Assembly: GCA_027488985.1 (NCBI GenBank)
Contig: JAIYAR010000018.1
Coordinates: forward strand, 62,001-126,000
Direction: 5' to 3'
Source: Comamonadaceae bacterium
GTDB taxonomy: Bacteria; Pseudomonadota; Gammaproteobacteria; Burkholderiales; Burkholderiaceae_C
DNA: 64,000 nt
This document shows positions 25,179 through 34,295 of the stretch, piece after piece (position 1 is the first letter of the stretch; every line of letters begins with the position of its first letter). The notes under the pieces are model-generated. The model was not told where the DNA came from, searched no databases, and saw only the letters and a list, made by a program, of their open reading frames with translations. The position numbers and the translations under genes were made by a program.

Positions 25179-26255
25179 TCAATGCGGGAAAGGCCAAAGA
25201 CGCATTTTTTGCTTGCCGATAGACCAGAGTTTGGCCAGCCCGTGCGGCTCCACTATCAGGAACCAGACGATCAAGGCACCGAACACCATGTACTCGGTGT
25301 GCGAGACCAGCGCGGTCGAAATGCTCACGCCGAAGAGGTCCCCCACCGCTGGCAGGAACTGGTTCAAAAAGATGGGCAAGATCACAATGAATGCGGCGCC
25401 GAAGAAGCTCCCCATGATGGACCCCATGCCGCCGATGATCACCATGAACAACAACTGAAAAGAGCGATCAATCGAGAAGGCCGCAGGCTCCCACGAGCCA
25501 AGGTGGATAAAGCCCCACAACGCCCCGGCCACACCCACGATGAAAGAACTCACGGCAAAAGCGCTGAGCTTGGCATACACCGGGCGAATACCGATCACCG
25601 CAGCTGCCACGTCCATGTCACGTATGGCCATCCACTCACGACCGATCGCAGAGCGCACCAGGTTCTTGGTCATTAAGGCGAATAACACTACGAAGGCCAA
25701 ACACAACAGATATTTGTCCACTGGCGAGTCAATCGTCCAGCCCAGGACGGACAGGTTGGATACCGACACCGAACCCGAGGCATTGTTGTTGGTAAACCAG
25801 CCAATCCGCAAGAAGGCCCAATCACAGAAAAATTGCGCCGCCAAGGTCGCCACAGCCAAATACAGGCCTTTAACCCGCAAGCTCGGTATCCCGAAGAACA
25901 TCCCGACTAAGGTTGCAAAGAAGCCGCCACTAAGCAGGGCCACGATCAAGGGAACGCCCTCAATACGGACATAGGTGTTGTAGGCCATGTAGGCTCCCAC
26001 CGCCATAAAGGCACCGGAGCCCAGCGAGATCTGCCCGCAATACCCCACCAACACGTTCACACCCAAAGCTGCAAGGGAGAGAATCAAAAATGGAATCAAG
26101 ATGGCACGGAACATGTACTCATCGACCACAAAGGGAACCACAAACACAGCGATTGCCAACAGGGCCAGGAGCCCCCAACGGTCTTGAACGATGGGGAAAA
26201 TTTGCTGGTCAGCGCGATAGCTGGTTTTGAACTGACCGTTCTCTCTGTAAAACAT
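25179..26255 (-). CDS. Branched-chain-type ABC transporter permease (LivM)
   Basis: A 358-residue inner-membrane permease with about nine hydrophobic segments. LGVNVLVGYCGQISLGSGAFMAVGAYMAYN is the LivM signature, and EWMAIRDMDVAAAVIGIRPVYAKLSAFAVSS is the cytoplasmic coupling loop. About 30 hydrophilic residues precede the first membrane segment. AAGGAG lies upstream of the ATG, 11 bp after livH. It should pair with the adjacent LivH to form the transport channel. Confidence 0.9.
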   Translation of the reverse strand: MFYRENGQFKTSYRADQQIFPIVQDRWGLLALLAIAVFVVPFVVDEYMFRAILIPFLILSLAALGVNVLVGYCGQISLGSGAFMAVGAYMAYNTYVRIEGVPLIVALLSGGFFATLVGMFFGIPSLRVKGLYLAVATLAAQFFCDWAFLRIGWFTNNNASGSVSVSNLSVLGWTIDSPVDKYLLCLAFVVLFALMTKNLVRSAIGREWMAIRDMDVAAAVIGIRPVYAKLSAFAVSSFIVGVAGALWGFIHLGSWEPAAFSIDRSFQLLFMVIIGGMGSIMGSFFGAAFIVILPIFLNQFLPAVGDLFGVSISTALVSHTEYMVFGALIVWFLIVEPHGLAKLWSIGKQKMRLWPFPH

Positions 26256-26266
26256 GAAGACGCTCC

Positions 26267-27196
26267 TTAGACGCGGTCAATGATTTTTTCGCCGAACAAG
26301 CCTTGTGGCCTGAACAAAAGAAATACCAGCGCCAACACATAGGCGAACCAGATCTCGATACCACCGCCCACCATTGGGCCGAGGTAGACCTCGGACAACT
26401 TCTCACCGACGCCGATGATCAGTCCGCCAATGATCGCTCCGGGCACTGAAGTCAGTCCGCCCAGAATGATCACCGGCAGGGCGCGCAAAGCAACGGTTGT
26501 CAGTGAAAACTGGACACCCAGCTTGGAGCCCCAAATGATCCCTGCCACCAACGCTGTGATGCCTGCGACACACCACACGATTACCCAGATACGGTTCAGC
26601 GGAATGCCGATACTCTGTGCTGCCTGATGGTCGTCTGCTACAGCGCGCAGCGCACGGCCGGTGCTCGTCTTCTGGAAGAAGAGCGACAGTGCAGCGACCA
26701 AGACAGCGGCGACTACCGCGGCAATCACGTCTTCCTGATTGACGAGCACGCCGCCTTCAAAGACCGACTCAAACAGGAAGATCGGGTCCTTGGGCATGCC
26801 TACATCGATTTTGTAGATGTCGCTGCCGAAGATGGTTTGGCCTGCACCATCGATGAAATAGGTAATGCCCAGAGTCGCCATCAGCAAAGTCACACCTTCT
26901 TGGTTGACGAGGTGGCGCAAGACCAATCGCTCGATCAGCCAAGCCAAAATGAACATCAACATGGCCGAAACGACGAAAGCCAGGAAATTGCCCAAGAACT
27001 TGCTCTCCAGCCCCAGCCACTGGGGGATCCATACGGAGAACCGCGCCATGGCCAGCGCCGCGAACAGCACCATGGCTCCTTGCGCAAAATTAAAGACACC
27101 CGAGGCCTTGAAAATCAGAACAAAACCGAGGGCCACCAACGCATACAACATGCCGGCCATGAGCCCGCCAAAAAGTGTTTCCAGAAAAAAACCCAT
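26267..27196 (-). CDS. Branched-chain-type ABC transporter permease (LivH)
   Basis: A 309-residue permease with about eight membrane segments. LYALVALGFVLIFKASGVFNFAQGAMVLFAA is the LivH signature, and GRALRAVADDHQAAQSIGIPLNRIWVIVW is the EAA-like coupling loop. AAGGGA lies upstream of the ATG. It is 12 bp after livG and 11 bp before livM, typical operon spacing. Confidence 0.9.
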   Translation of the reverse strand: MGFFLETLFGGLMAGMLYALVALGFVLIFKASGVFNFAQGAMVLFAALAMARFSVWIPQWLGLESKFLGNFLAFVVSAMLMFILAWLIERLVLRHLVNQEGVTLLMATLGITYFIDGAGQTIFGSDIYKIDVGMPKDPIFLFESVFEGGVLVNQEDVIAAVVAAVLVAALSLFFQKTSTGRALRAVADDHQAAQSIGIPLNRIWVIVWCVAGITALVAGIIWGSKLGVQFSLTTVALRALPVIILGGLTSVPGAIIGGLIIGVGEKLSEVYLGPMVGGGIEIWFAYVLALVFLLFRPQGLFGEKIIDRV

Positions 27197-27208
27197 GATT
27201 CGTTCCCT

Positions 27209-27994
27209 TCAGTGGCTGGTGCCGAGGTAGGCGCTGATTACGTCGGGGTTATTGCGCACTTCGTCCGGGGTGCCGTCGCCGATTTTTTTGCCGTAGTCCA
27301 GCACCACCACGCGGTCGCTGATGTCCATGACCACGCCCATGTCGTGCTCAATCAACACCACAGTGGTACCGAATTCATCATTTACGTCGAGTACAAAGCG
27401 GCACATGTCCTGCTTTTCTTCGACGTTCATGCCGGCCATGGGCTCGTCGAGCAACAGCACTTGGGGTTCCATCGCCAGAGCGCGACCCAAGTCCACCCGC
27501 TTTTGCAGACCGTAAGGTAGCTGCCCGACTGGCGTCTTGCGGTAGGCCTGGATTTCCAGGAAATCGATGATGCGCTCCACCGCCTCGCGGTGCTGGATCT
27601 CTTCCCGCTCTGCCGGGCCGATACGCAGGGCCTGCATCAGGATATTGCTTTTGATTTTGAGGTTGCGCCCGGACATGATGTTGTCCAACACGCTCATGCC
27701 CTTGAACAAGGCCAGGTTCTGAAAGGTGCGACCGATACCCATGGTGGCCACTTGGTGGCTGTCCATGTGTTTGAACTGTTGGCCGCGGAAGGTGATGGCA
27801 CCTTCCTGAGGTGCATACACACCATTGATACAGTTCAGCATCGAGCTCTTACCCGCACCGTTCGGTCCGATGATGGCGCGGATCTCATGCTCGCGCACAT
27901 CGAAGCTGATATCGGTCAGCGCCTTCACGCCGCCGAACCGCAGGGAAATGTTTTTGACATCAAGAATGACGTCGCCGATCTTTTTATCGCTCAT
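27209..27994 (-). CDS. Branched-chain-type ABC transporter ATPase (LivG)
   Basis: A 261-residue ATPase: Walker A GPNGAGKSS (43-51), IGRTFQNLALFKGMSVLDNIM Q-loop region, LPYGLQKRVDLGRALA signature (replacing LSGGQ, as is usual in LivG), Walker B QVLLLDEPMAGMN and H-loop LIEHDMGVVM. Its ATG overlaps the acyl-CoA ligase stop by 4 bp (ATGA), so the ligase and transporter are translationally coupled. It should pair with the LivF-type ATPase. Confidence 0.92.
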   Translation of the reverse strand: MSDKKIGDVILDVKNISLRFGGVKALTDISFDVREHEIRAIIGPNGAGKSSMLNCINGVYAPQEGAITFRGQQFKHMDSHQVATMGIGRTFQNLALFKGMSVLDNIMSGRNLKIKSNILMQALRIGPAEREEIQHREAVERIIDFLEIQAYRKTPVGQLPYGLQKRVDLGRALAMEPQVLLLDEPMAGMNVEEKQDMCRFVLDVNDEFGTTVVLIEHDMGVVMDISDRVVVLDYGKKIGDGTPDEVRNNPDVISAYLGTSH

Positions 27995-29943
27995 GCTGCA
28001 GCCTTTACGGGGGCAAAGGTTTTGGTGTCTTCGATACGCAGCGTGGCGCTGACGCTGCCGGTGCGGCCGTCTTCAAACTTCACCACGGTCTCGATGAACT
28101 GGCTGGTCTTGCCCTCGTACAGCGCATCGACCAATACCTGGTATTTGTCGGCAATAAAGCCGCGACGGACTTTGTTGGTGCGGGTCAATTCACCATCGTC
28201 CGCGTCCAGTTCTTTGTGCAGCACCAGGAAGCGGCTGATCTGACTTCCTGCTAGCAGCGCGTCCTCGCTCAGGTCGGCATTGACCTTCTCCACACATTCC
28301 TTGATCAGGTCGTACACCTGCGGCTTCTGAGCCAAGTCGGTGTAGCCGGCATAAGGCAGGTTGCGACGCTCAGCCCAGTTGCCCACGGCATCAAAGTCGA
28401 TGTTGATGAGCACACACACCTTCTCGCGGCCATCGCCATAAGCCACCACTTCCTTGATGTGCTGGAAGAACTTGAGTTTGTTTTCCACGTACTTGGGAGC
28501 AAACATCGCGTCATTGAAAGCGCCACCTTTGAGACGACCCACGTCTTTGACGCGGTCGATGATCTTCAAATGGCCGTGCGAATCAATGAAACCTGCGTCA
28601 CTGGTGTGGTACCAGCCATCGGCCGTCAACACTTCGGCAGTGGCGGCAGGGTTCTTGTAGTACTCCTTCAGCAGGCCGGGCGACTTGACCAGGATCTCGC
28701 CGTTATCAGCCACTTTGATCTCCACGCCTTCGCAAGGAATGCCCACCGTGTCGGCGCGGGCTTGGTTGTCCGGCTGCAGGCACACAAACACTGCAGTCTC
28801 GGTCGAGCCGTACAGCTGCTTGAGGTTGATGCCGATGGAGCGGTAGAAGGTAAACAGGTCCGGGCCGATCGCCTCACCGGCGGTGTAGGCCACGCGCACG
28901 CGGCTGAGGCCCAGGGTGTTTCGCAAGGGCCCATACACAAACAAATTTCCCAGGGCATACAAGGCGCGGTCTGCACCCGACACTTCCAGCCCATCCATCA
29001 AAGCGGGGCCTACACGCTTGGCCACGTCCATAAAGTAATGGAACATGTTGCGCTTGATGCTGCCCGCATCTTCCATGCGGATCATCACGCTGGTGAGCAT
29101 GCCCTCAAACACCCGGGGCGGCGCAAAGTAATAGGTCGGGCCAATTTCTTTCAGATCGATGGTGGCAGTCGCGCTGCTCTCGGGGCAATTCACCACATAG
29201 CCGCAGGACAACCACTGGGCGTAGCTGAAGATGTTCTGGCCGATCCATGCGGGTGGCATGTAGGCCAGCACCTCTTCAGCACTGGTAAGTTTGTCGAAAT
29301 CAGCACCGGCGCGCGCCCGGTTGAGCAATGAATCGTGCGTATGCACCACGCCCTTGGGGTTGCCGGTGGTACCCGACGTAAAGAACATAGCGGCCACGTC
29401 AGTGTGGGTGATCTTGGCTACTTCATCCCGGAAGAACGCCGGGTGAATAGCGGCAAAGGCTTTGCCTGCAGCCTGCAACTCGTCCATGCCAGCCAGCCCC
29501 GGCTGGTCGTAATTGCGCAGGCCGCGCGGGTCGTCAAAGTAGATGTGCTGAAGCTGCGGGCACTGCTCGCGCACCTCCAGCAGCTTGTCGACTTGCTCCT
29601 GGTCTTCTGCAAAGGCAAAGCGCACTTCAGCGTTGTTGATGGGGAACACGCACTCAGGAGCCGCAGCGTCCTGGTACAGCGGAATGGGCACGGCGCCCAG
29701 GCTTTGTACGGCCAGCATGGTGGCGTACAAGCGGGGGCGGTTGGCGCCCACCACCACCATGTGGTCACCGCGCTGCAAACCTGCTTGGTGCAGCCCGGCG
29801 GCCAGATGTTGAACCATCTCGGCCAGATCACCCCAGCTCAGTGATTGCCAGATGCCGTATTCCTTTTCGCGCATGGCAGCGGCCTGCGGGCGCTGGCTCG
29901 CGTGCTGCAGCAAAAGCTGCGGAAATGTCGTGTGCGTACCCAT
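27991..29943 (-). CDS. AMP-forming acyl-CoA synthetase (long-chain type)
   Basis: A 650-residue adenylating ligase: P-loop FFTSGTTGNPKGVVHTH (about 192-208), YGSTETAVF, and DGWYHTSDAGFIDSHGHLKIIDRVKD. The length and the long insert resemble FAA1/long-chain ligases rather than short acyl ones. It is the first gene of the importer operon and overlaps livG by 4 bp. The likely role is to trap the imported acid as a CoA thioester. The ATG at 29943 gives a family-typical start (MGTHTTFPQLLLQHASQRP). Substrate unknown. Confidence 0.88.
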   Translation of the reverse strand: MGTHTTFPQLLLQHASQRPQAAAMREKEYGIWQSLSWGDLAEMVQHLAAGLHQAGLQRGDHMVVVGANRPRLYATMLAVQSLGAVPIPLYQDAAAPECVFPINNAEVRFAFAEDQEQVDKLLEVREQCPQLQHIYFDDPRGLRNYDQPGLAGMDELQAAGKAFAAIHPAFFRDEVAKITHTDVAAMFFTSGTTGNPKGVVHTHDSLLNRARAGADFDKLTSAEEVLAYMPPAWIGQNIFSYAQWLSCGYVVNCPESSATATIDLKEIGPTYYFAPPRVFEGMLTSVMIRMEDAGSIKRNMFHYFMDVAKRVGPALMDGLEVSGADRALYALGNLFVYGPLRNTLGLSRVRVAYTAGEAIGPDLFTFYRSIGINLKQLYGSTETAVFVCLQPDNQARADTVGIPCEGVEIKVADNGEILVKSPGLLKEYYKNPAATAEVLTADGWYHTSDAGFIDSHGHLKIIDRVKDVGRLKGGAFNDAMFAPKYVENKLKFFQHIKEVVAYGDGREKVCVLINIDFDAVGNWAERRNLPYAGYTDLAQKPQVYDLIKECVEKVNADLSEDALLAGSQISRFLVLHKELDADDGELTRTNKVRRGFIADKYQVLVDALYEGKTSQFIETVVKFEDGRTGSVSATLRIEDTKTFAPVKAAA

Positions 29944-30027
29944 TGCGTGTCACCTCGTTATGGCCCGCTGCATGCTCTGAGCGGACTCTGGTATGTAGCG
30001 AATAGTAGGACTGCATTTGACGTCAGG

Positions 30028-30045
30028 TTGTCGTTTGGACGACAA
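30028..30045. promoter_or_regulatory. Putative Crp/Fnr operator
   Basis: TTGTCGT-TTGG-ACGACAA is a perfect 7-bp inverted repeat with a 4-bp centre, the same geometry as an FNR or CRP site. It lies between the acyl-CoA synthetase operon and the divergent Crp/Fnr gene, 84 bp from the former's start and 74 bp from the latter's. It could control both. The symmetry is seen; binding is inferred. Confidence 0.6.
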
Positions 30046-30119
30046 TTTGGCGAAATCTCGGTAGGTGTTTTCCCTTCGCTGAACGGCAACTTACAAGCGA
30101 GTTACACGAAGCTTTCTCC

Positions 30120-30860
30120 ATGCCCACGACACGCATCTCCCAAGCCATCGACTCCACGCTCCACCAGCGTCGCCGCCCCCTTACAGAGGCAGAACTGGAC
30201 GCCATTCCCTGGCTGCACCTGCTAGCCCCTACCGACCGGGAGAGGGCCGTGGATGACCTGCGCATTGCAGAGGCTGCACCGGGCGAATACATGTGCCGCA
30301 TGGGGCGGCCGGTGACCTATTGGTTCGGGGTGATTGATGGTCTGCTCAAGATGAGCACGGATAACGCTGAAGGCCAGACCATGACCTTCACCGGTGTGCC
30401 ACCTGGTGGCTGGTTCGGTGAAGGCACGGCCCTCAAGCGCGAGACCTACCGCTACAACATCCAAGCCCTGCGCAAGAGCCTGGTGGCCGGGCTGCATGTG
30501 GACACGTTCCATTGGCTGCTCGACCACTCGATTGCCTTCAACCGCTTTGTGATGAACCAGCTCAACGAGCGGCTGGGCCAGTTCATCGCGGCGCGCGAAA
30601 TCGACCGTATGACCAACCCCGACATCCGTGTCGCTCGCAGTCTCGCCTCGCTGTTCAACCCGGTGCTTTACCCCGGCGTCGGTGAGGTGCTGCGCATTAC
30701 CCAACAGGAGCTGGCGTACCTCGCAGGCCTCTCGCGCCAACGGGTCAATGAAGCGCTGAATGCATTGGAAGCACAAGGCTTTATCAAGGTGGAGTACGGT
30801 GGCCTGCGCGTACTGGATTTGCAGGCGCTGCGGTCCAGGGTGTTTACTCGGCAGGGGTAG
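30120..30860 (+). CDS. Crp/Fnr-family transcriptional regulator
   Basis: A 246-residue regulator with an N-terminal cyclic-nucleotide-binding-like beta roll (about 25-140; GLLKMSTDNAEGQTMTFTGVPPGGWFGEG), a dimer helix, and a C-terminal winged helix at about 195-235 (ITQQELAYLAGLSRQRVNEALNALEAQGFIKV). The N-terminal Cys cluster of oxygen-sensing FNR is absent. It is divergent from the acyl-CoA ligase/importer operon, with a perfect palindrome between them, and so is a good candidate for its regulator. Confidence 0.88.
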   Translation: MPTTRISQAIDSTLHQRRRPLTEAELDAIPWLHLLAPTDRERAVDDLRIAEAAPGEYMCRMGRPVTYWFGVIDGLLKMSTDNAEGQTMTFTGVPPGGWFGEGTALKRETYRYNIQALRKSLVAGLHVDTFHWLLDHSIAFNRFVMNQLNERLGQFIAAREIDRMTNPDIRVARSLASLFNPVLYPGVGEVLRITQQELAYLAGLSRQRVNEALNALEAQGFIKVEYGGLRVLDLQALRSRVFTRQG

Positions 30861-30965
30861 CTTTTAGCTCTGGTACAGCGGTGATTCACTCTTTTGGGGG
30901 ATGGACGAGGAGATGCCATCTGTGAAAATCGACCCTTCAGATTTTCTTTTTTGCTTTATTTTCAA

Positions 30966-31784
30966 ATGAAATTCAAACCTTTTCTGTTTGCATCAGTACT
31001 TTCCATCGTCCAACAAGTTCCCTTGGCCGCTGAACTGTTCATCGATGACAAACCCCGAGAAATTGCCTTGGCGGACAAGCTGGAGCTAAACGCAACTATC
31101 GGCGGATACCCAATCTGGAATGGAGAAGGCAAATGGAGACTGGTTGAACTTATCCGAAACGACAGCAGTGGTAGTGCTGCATCAATCCCATTGGGCACAG
31201 CTAGATTTTTCCAAACAGAAGGAAAGCAGTTTGTTGCCGGTATGGAAGTCAGAGCTAACCTTCGCCCGGGCAGCGGCTATTGGATTGATGAGCCCTGTAA
31301 ACGCGATGACATGCTCTTCAAACTTCAGTTGTCCGGAGGCCGTGAAGACAACTGCGTGACGATCAATCACATCACTCGTTATATGAGTAACCCAGGCGGC
31401 AAGCTTGCGGAGGCCTTCGCACTGTTTAAATCACAGGGAATAGAAGTCCCTCCTACAGTCCTGAATATCGTCTTGACAAGAAACGCGACAAGCCAGAGGA
31501 AGCTCGTGTTCTCTATCTGGATAAACCCAGAACTCGCGGGTTTTGTACGAGAGAGCGAACCTGAATGGGGACGCAATCCGTGGCACAAAGTCCAAGCATT
31601 CTCAGATCCAAAAAAGAAACAATACATAGATGCATTGTCCGTTTGGGCAACAAGTTTTGCGAAAAAAATGAACGATGGGTTAAGTCAAAAGGCAGATGCC
31701 TATTCAGACATCCCGACATGGCGAAGCATCCAAATCAGTGCTACCCAATCAGAACCCCAAAAGACCCAAGTAAAGCTGGACTGA
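30966..31784 (+). CDS. Exported protein of unknown function
   Basis: A 272-residue protein with a probable signal peptide (MKFKPFLFASVLSIVQQVPLAA). I do not recognise the family. The mature part is mixed and polar, with two Cys (CKRDDMLF and EDNCVTINHITRY) that could form a disulphide. The reading is A+T-richer than flanking genes and the ribosome site is poor, as seen also for recently acquired genes. An in-frame start 72 bp upstream is possible but would hide the signal peptide. No operon partners. Confidence 0.65.
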   Translation: MKFKPFLFASVLSIVQQVPLAAELFIDDKPREIALADKLELNATIGGYPIWNGEGKWRLVELIRNDSSGSAASIPLGTARFFQTEGKQFVAGMEVRANLRPGSGYWIDEPCKRDDMLFKLQLSGGREDNCVTINHITRYMSNPGGKLAEAFALFKSQGIEVPPTVLNIVLTRNATSQRKLVFSIWINPELAGFVRESEPEWGRNPWHKVQAFSDPKKKQYIDALSVWATSFAKKMNDGLSQKADAYSDIPTWRSIQISATQSEPQKTQVKLD

Positions 31785-31974
31785 TTGCGTCAGGTAGAAA
31801 CCTGCGTCCCGAGGGGTACATCTCACCTTTGAGAGAAACAGGCCCTTTGGGGACGCTGAAAACGCACACTTCTGATTGAGGCATTCCATGTGCCACAACT
31901 ATGATGCCTACATCAGGAGCAAATAATGTTGATCGCTGTAGCACTACTAGGCTCACTGAGCGGATCCAAGTCTC

Positions 31975-33990
31975 ATGCTCATTAGCAATGGACTCGCCCT
32001 TCAGGAGATGAATTTACGCGAGCAGCAATTCGCTTTGCTGCGGCGTATCAGCCTGCCGATTTGGGTGTTTGACATTGACCGCAGTGAAGTGCATTGGGCC
32101 AATGAAGCTGCACTCACCCTGTGGCGCGCTGCGAGCTTGGATGAGCTCTGTTCACGAGACATGGCGGCCGACATGTCGGCATCGGTCGCCAAACGGCTGC
32201 GGCAATACCAGAGTGACTTTGTTCAGCACGGAGCCAGCTTCAGCGAGCAGTGGACCATTTACCCTGCCGGCATGCCGGTTTCCATGAACATGCAGCTCAG
32301 CGGCATACGCCTGTCAGACGGACGTATGGCCATGCTTTGCGAGAGTCGTGTGATCGAACCTGGCAAGCCCGAGGCCATGCGATCAGTCGAAGCCCTGTTG
32401 CACACGGATGTCATGATCACCCTGTACGACCTGGAAGGTGGAGTGCTCTACCGCAACCCCGCCGCGCGGGAATCTGTCCCCAACCTGAACATGCGCATGG
32501 CTGAACGCTTTCAGGACGGCGATGCCTTGGAACGCATGCTCACCATGCTGGAGCTGCACGGCGAAGCCACCCTGACCTTGCCGGCCTATACCACCCGCAA
32601 TTTGCGCTGGCATGAGGTTTCTGTACGACAGTGCCGGGACGCAGTCACAGGGCGGAATGCGGTGCTGATGAGCGAGATGGATGTCACCGCCATCAAGCAC
32701 GCGCAAGACCACTCCCAGTTTCTTGCGCGGCATGACGCACTAACAGGCCTACCCAATCGCAGCCATGTAATGCAGCGCTTTGCCGATGCCCTTCGTGTCA
32801 TGGACGATGGCGCCGCCCAGGCCGCGCTCATCTATATTGACCTCGACCACTTCAAAGACATCAATGACACCTTGGGCCATGCCGCCGGGGATGACCTGTT
32901 GGTGCAGGTTGCCGACCGTCTGCGCGGCATTACACGAAGCTCAGACATGGTCGCCCGCCTCGGTGGGGACGAATTTCTGATCTTGATGGTGGCTCCCAAT
33001 ATCCGGGAAGAGGTGGAGCAGATACGCGAACGCCTCAGCCTCACGGTGGCGCGCCCTATCCACATACAAGGCACCGAAGTCATAGTCACACCCAGTGTGG
33101 GCGTGAGCTTTTACCCGGAGCACGGGCTGGAACTCGACACCCTGCTACGCAACGCCGACCTGGCCATGTACAGCGCCAAAGAGAGCGGCCGCAACGCACT
33201 CAACATTTTCGAGTCGCCTATGGCGTTTCGGGTGCAGCAACGCATGGAGCTGGAAGCCGAGCTGCGCCACGCATTGGCCCGCCAGGAGTTTGAGCTGTAT
33301 TACCAGCCGCGCGTGGACGTGGCCACCGGCCAGGTGCGCGGTGCGGAAGCGCTGATACGCTGGAACCACCCGCAGCGCGGGCTGGTAGGTCCGGACGCCT
33401 TCATTCCGACCTGCGAGAGCACGGGCATGATCAACGCCTTGGGCGACTGGGTATTCGAGCAGGCTGCGCGGCAGCAAGTGCAATGGGCCCGTGAAGGCTT
33501 GGACCTGAAGATTTCCGTCAACCTCTCGCCCCGCCAGTTCCGGGACCCGGAGCTGCTGAACCGCTTGGCCCGCATCGTCACCGCCACCGCGGCGCAGCCG
33601 GCACGACTGGAGCTGGAGCTCACCGAGTCCATGCTGCTCGGAGTGGCACCCCACACACACGAAACGCTGGACGATTTGCGGCGCATGGGCTTCTCCATCA
33701 GCGTGGACGACTTCGGCACCGGCTACTCCAACCTGGCCTACCTGAACCGTTTTCCGATTCAAGTGCTGAAGGTTGACAAAACCTTTGTGCAGGACATCGA
33801 GGCCAACCGCCCGGTGGCCGAGCTCATCGTGTCCATGTGCCGGCTGATGCAACTGCATATCGTGGCTGAAGGGGTGGAAACGCCGGCCCAACTGGAGTGG
33901 GTGCAGACCCAGGGCATAGGGCAATACCAAGGCTATCTGTTTGCAAAACCCTTGCCCGCAACCGCTTTTGTAGAGAGAGTGCGGGCATAG
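31975..33990 (+). CDS. PAS-GGDEF-EAL c-di-GMP protein
   Basis: A 671-residue cytoplasmic protein. Two PAS-like sensor segments (about 20-120 and 130-235) come first. A GGDEF domain with an intact RLGGDEF motif at 330-334 follows, then an EAL domain with EAL at 458-460, the DDFGTGYSNLAYL loop and the ENRPVAELIVSM-like active site. Both catalytic motifs are complete, so it could make and break c-di-GMP. No membrane segment is predicted. The start is the ATG at 31975; M12 is too close to its GGAG to be better. It stands alone after a 190-bp gap in which I see no gene. Confidence 0.9.
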   Translation: MLISNGLALQEMNLREQQFALLRRISLPIWVFDIDRSEVHWANEAALTLWRAASLDELCSRDMAADMSASVAKRLRQYQSDFVQHGASFSEQWTIYPAGMPVSMNMQLSGIRLSDGRMAMLCESRVIEPGKPEAMRSVEALLHTDVMITLYDLEGGVLYRNPAARESVPNLNMRMAERFQDGDALERMLTMLELHGEATLTLPAYTTRNLRWHEVSVRQCRDAVTGRNAVLMSEMDVTAIKHAQDHSQFLARHDALTGLPNRSHVMQRFADALRVMDDGAAQAALIYIDLDHFKDINDTLGHAAGDDLLVQVADRLRGITRSSDMVARLGGDEFLILMVAPNIREEVEQIRERLSLTVARPIHIQGTEVIVTPSVGVSFYPEHGLELDTLLRNADLAMYSAKESGRNALNIFESPMAFRVQQRMELEAELRHALARQEFELYYQPRVDVATGQVRGAEALIRWNHPQRGLVGPDAFIPTCESTGMINALGDWVFEQAARQQVQWAREGLDLKISVNLSPRQFRDPELLNRLARIVTATAAQPARLELELTESMLLGVAPHTHETLDDLRRMGFSISVDDFGTGYSNLAYLNRFPIQVLKVDKTFVQDIEANRPVAELIVSMCRLMQLHIVAEGVETPAQLEWVQTQGIGQYQGYLFAKPLPATAFVERVRA

Positions 33991-34028
33991 CGCGAAGCTA
34001 ACAGTCCGGGGATGAGAAAATACAGGCC

Positions 34029-34277
34029 ATGACAAACACGATTGAACGCCCCGCCCTGCCCGACCACCTGTCTATCGACCCCCGCAGCCCCCACCACTTG
34101 GCTGCCGTGTTCGAGCACGACATCGGCATCCGCTTCAACGACAAAGAGCGCATGGACGTGGAGGAATACTGCGTCAGCGAAGGCTGGATCAAAGTGCCCG
34201 CCGGCAAGACCGTGGACCGCAAAGGCAAGCCCCTGCTGATCAAGCTCAAGGGCAAGGTTGAAGCCTTTTATCGCTAA
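34029..34277 (+). CDS. DUF3297 family protein
   Basis: An 82-residue acidic-basic protein (RPALPDHLSIDPRSPHH, IRFNDKERMDVEEYCVSEGW, GKPLLIKLKGKVEAFY) that matches DUF3297, a small family widespread in proteobacteria with no known function. It lies 38 bp after the PAS-GGDEF-EAL gene and 18 bp before the protease gene, so co-transcription with either is possible. Confidence 0.85.
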   Translation: MTNTIERPALPDHLSIDPRSPHHLAAVFEHDIGIRFNDKERMDVEEYCVSEGWIKVPAGKTVDRKGKPLLIKLKGKVEAFYR

Positions 34278-34295
34278 CGCAGCCAACTCTTGGTG

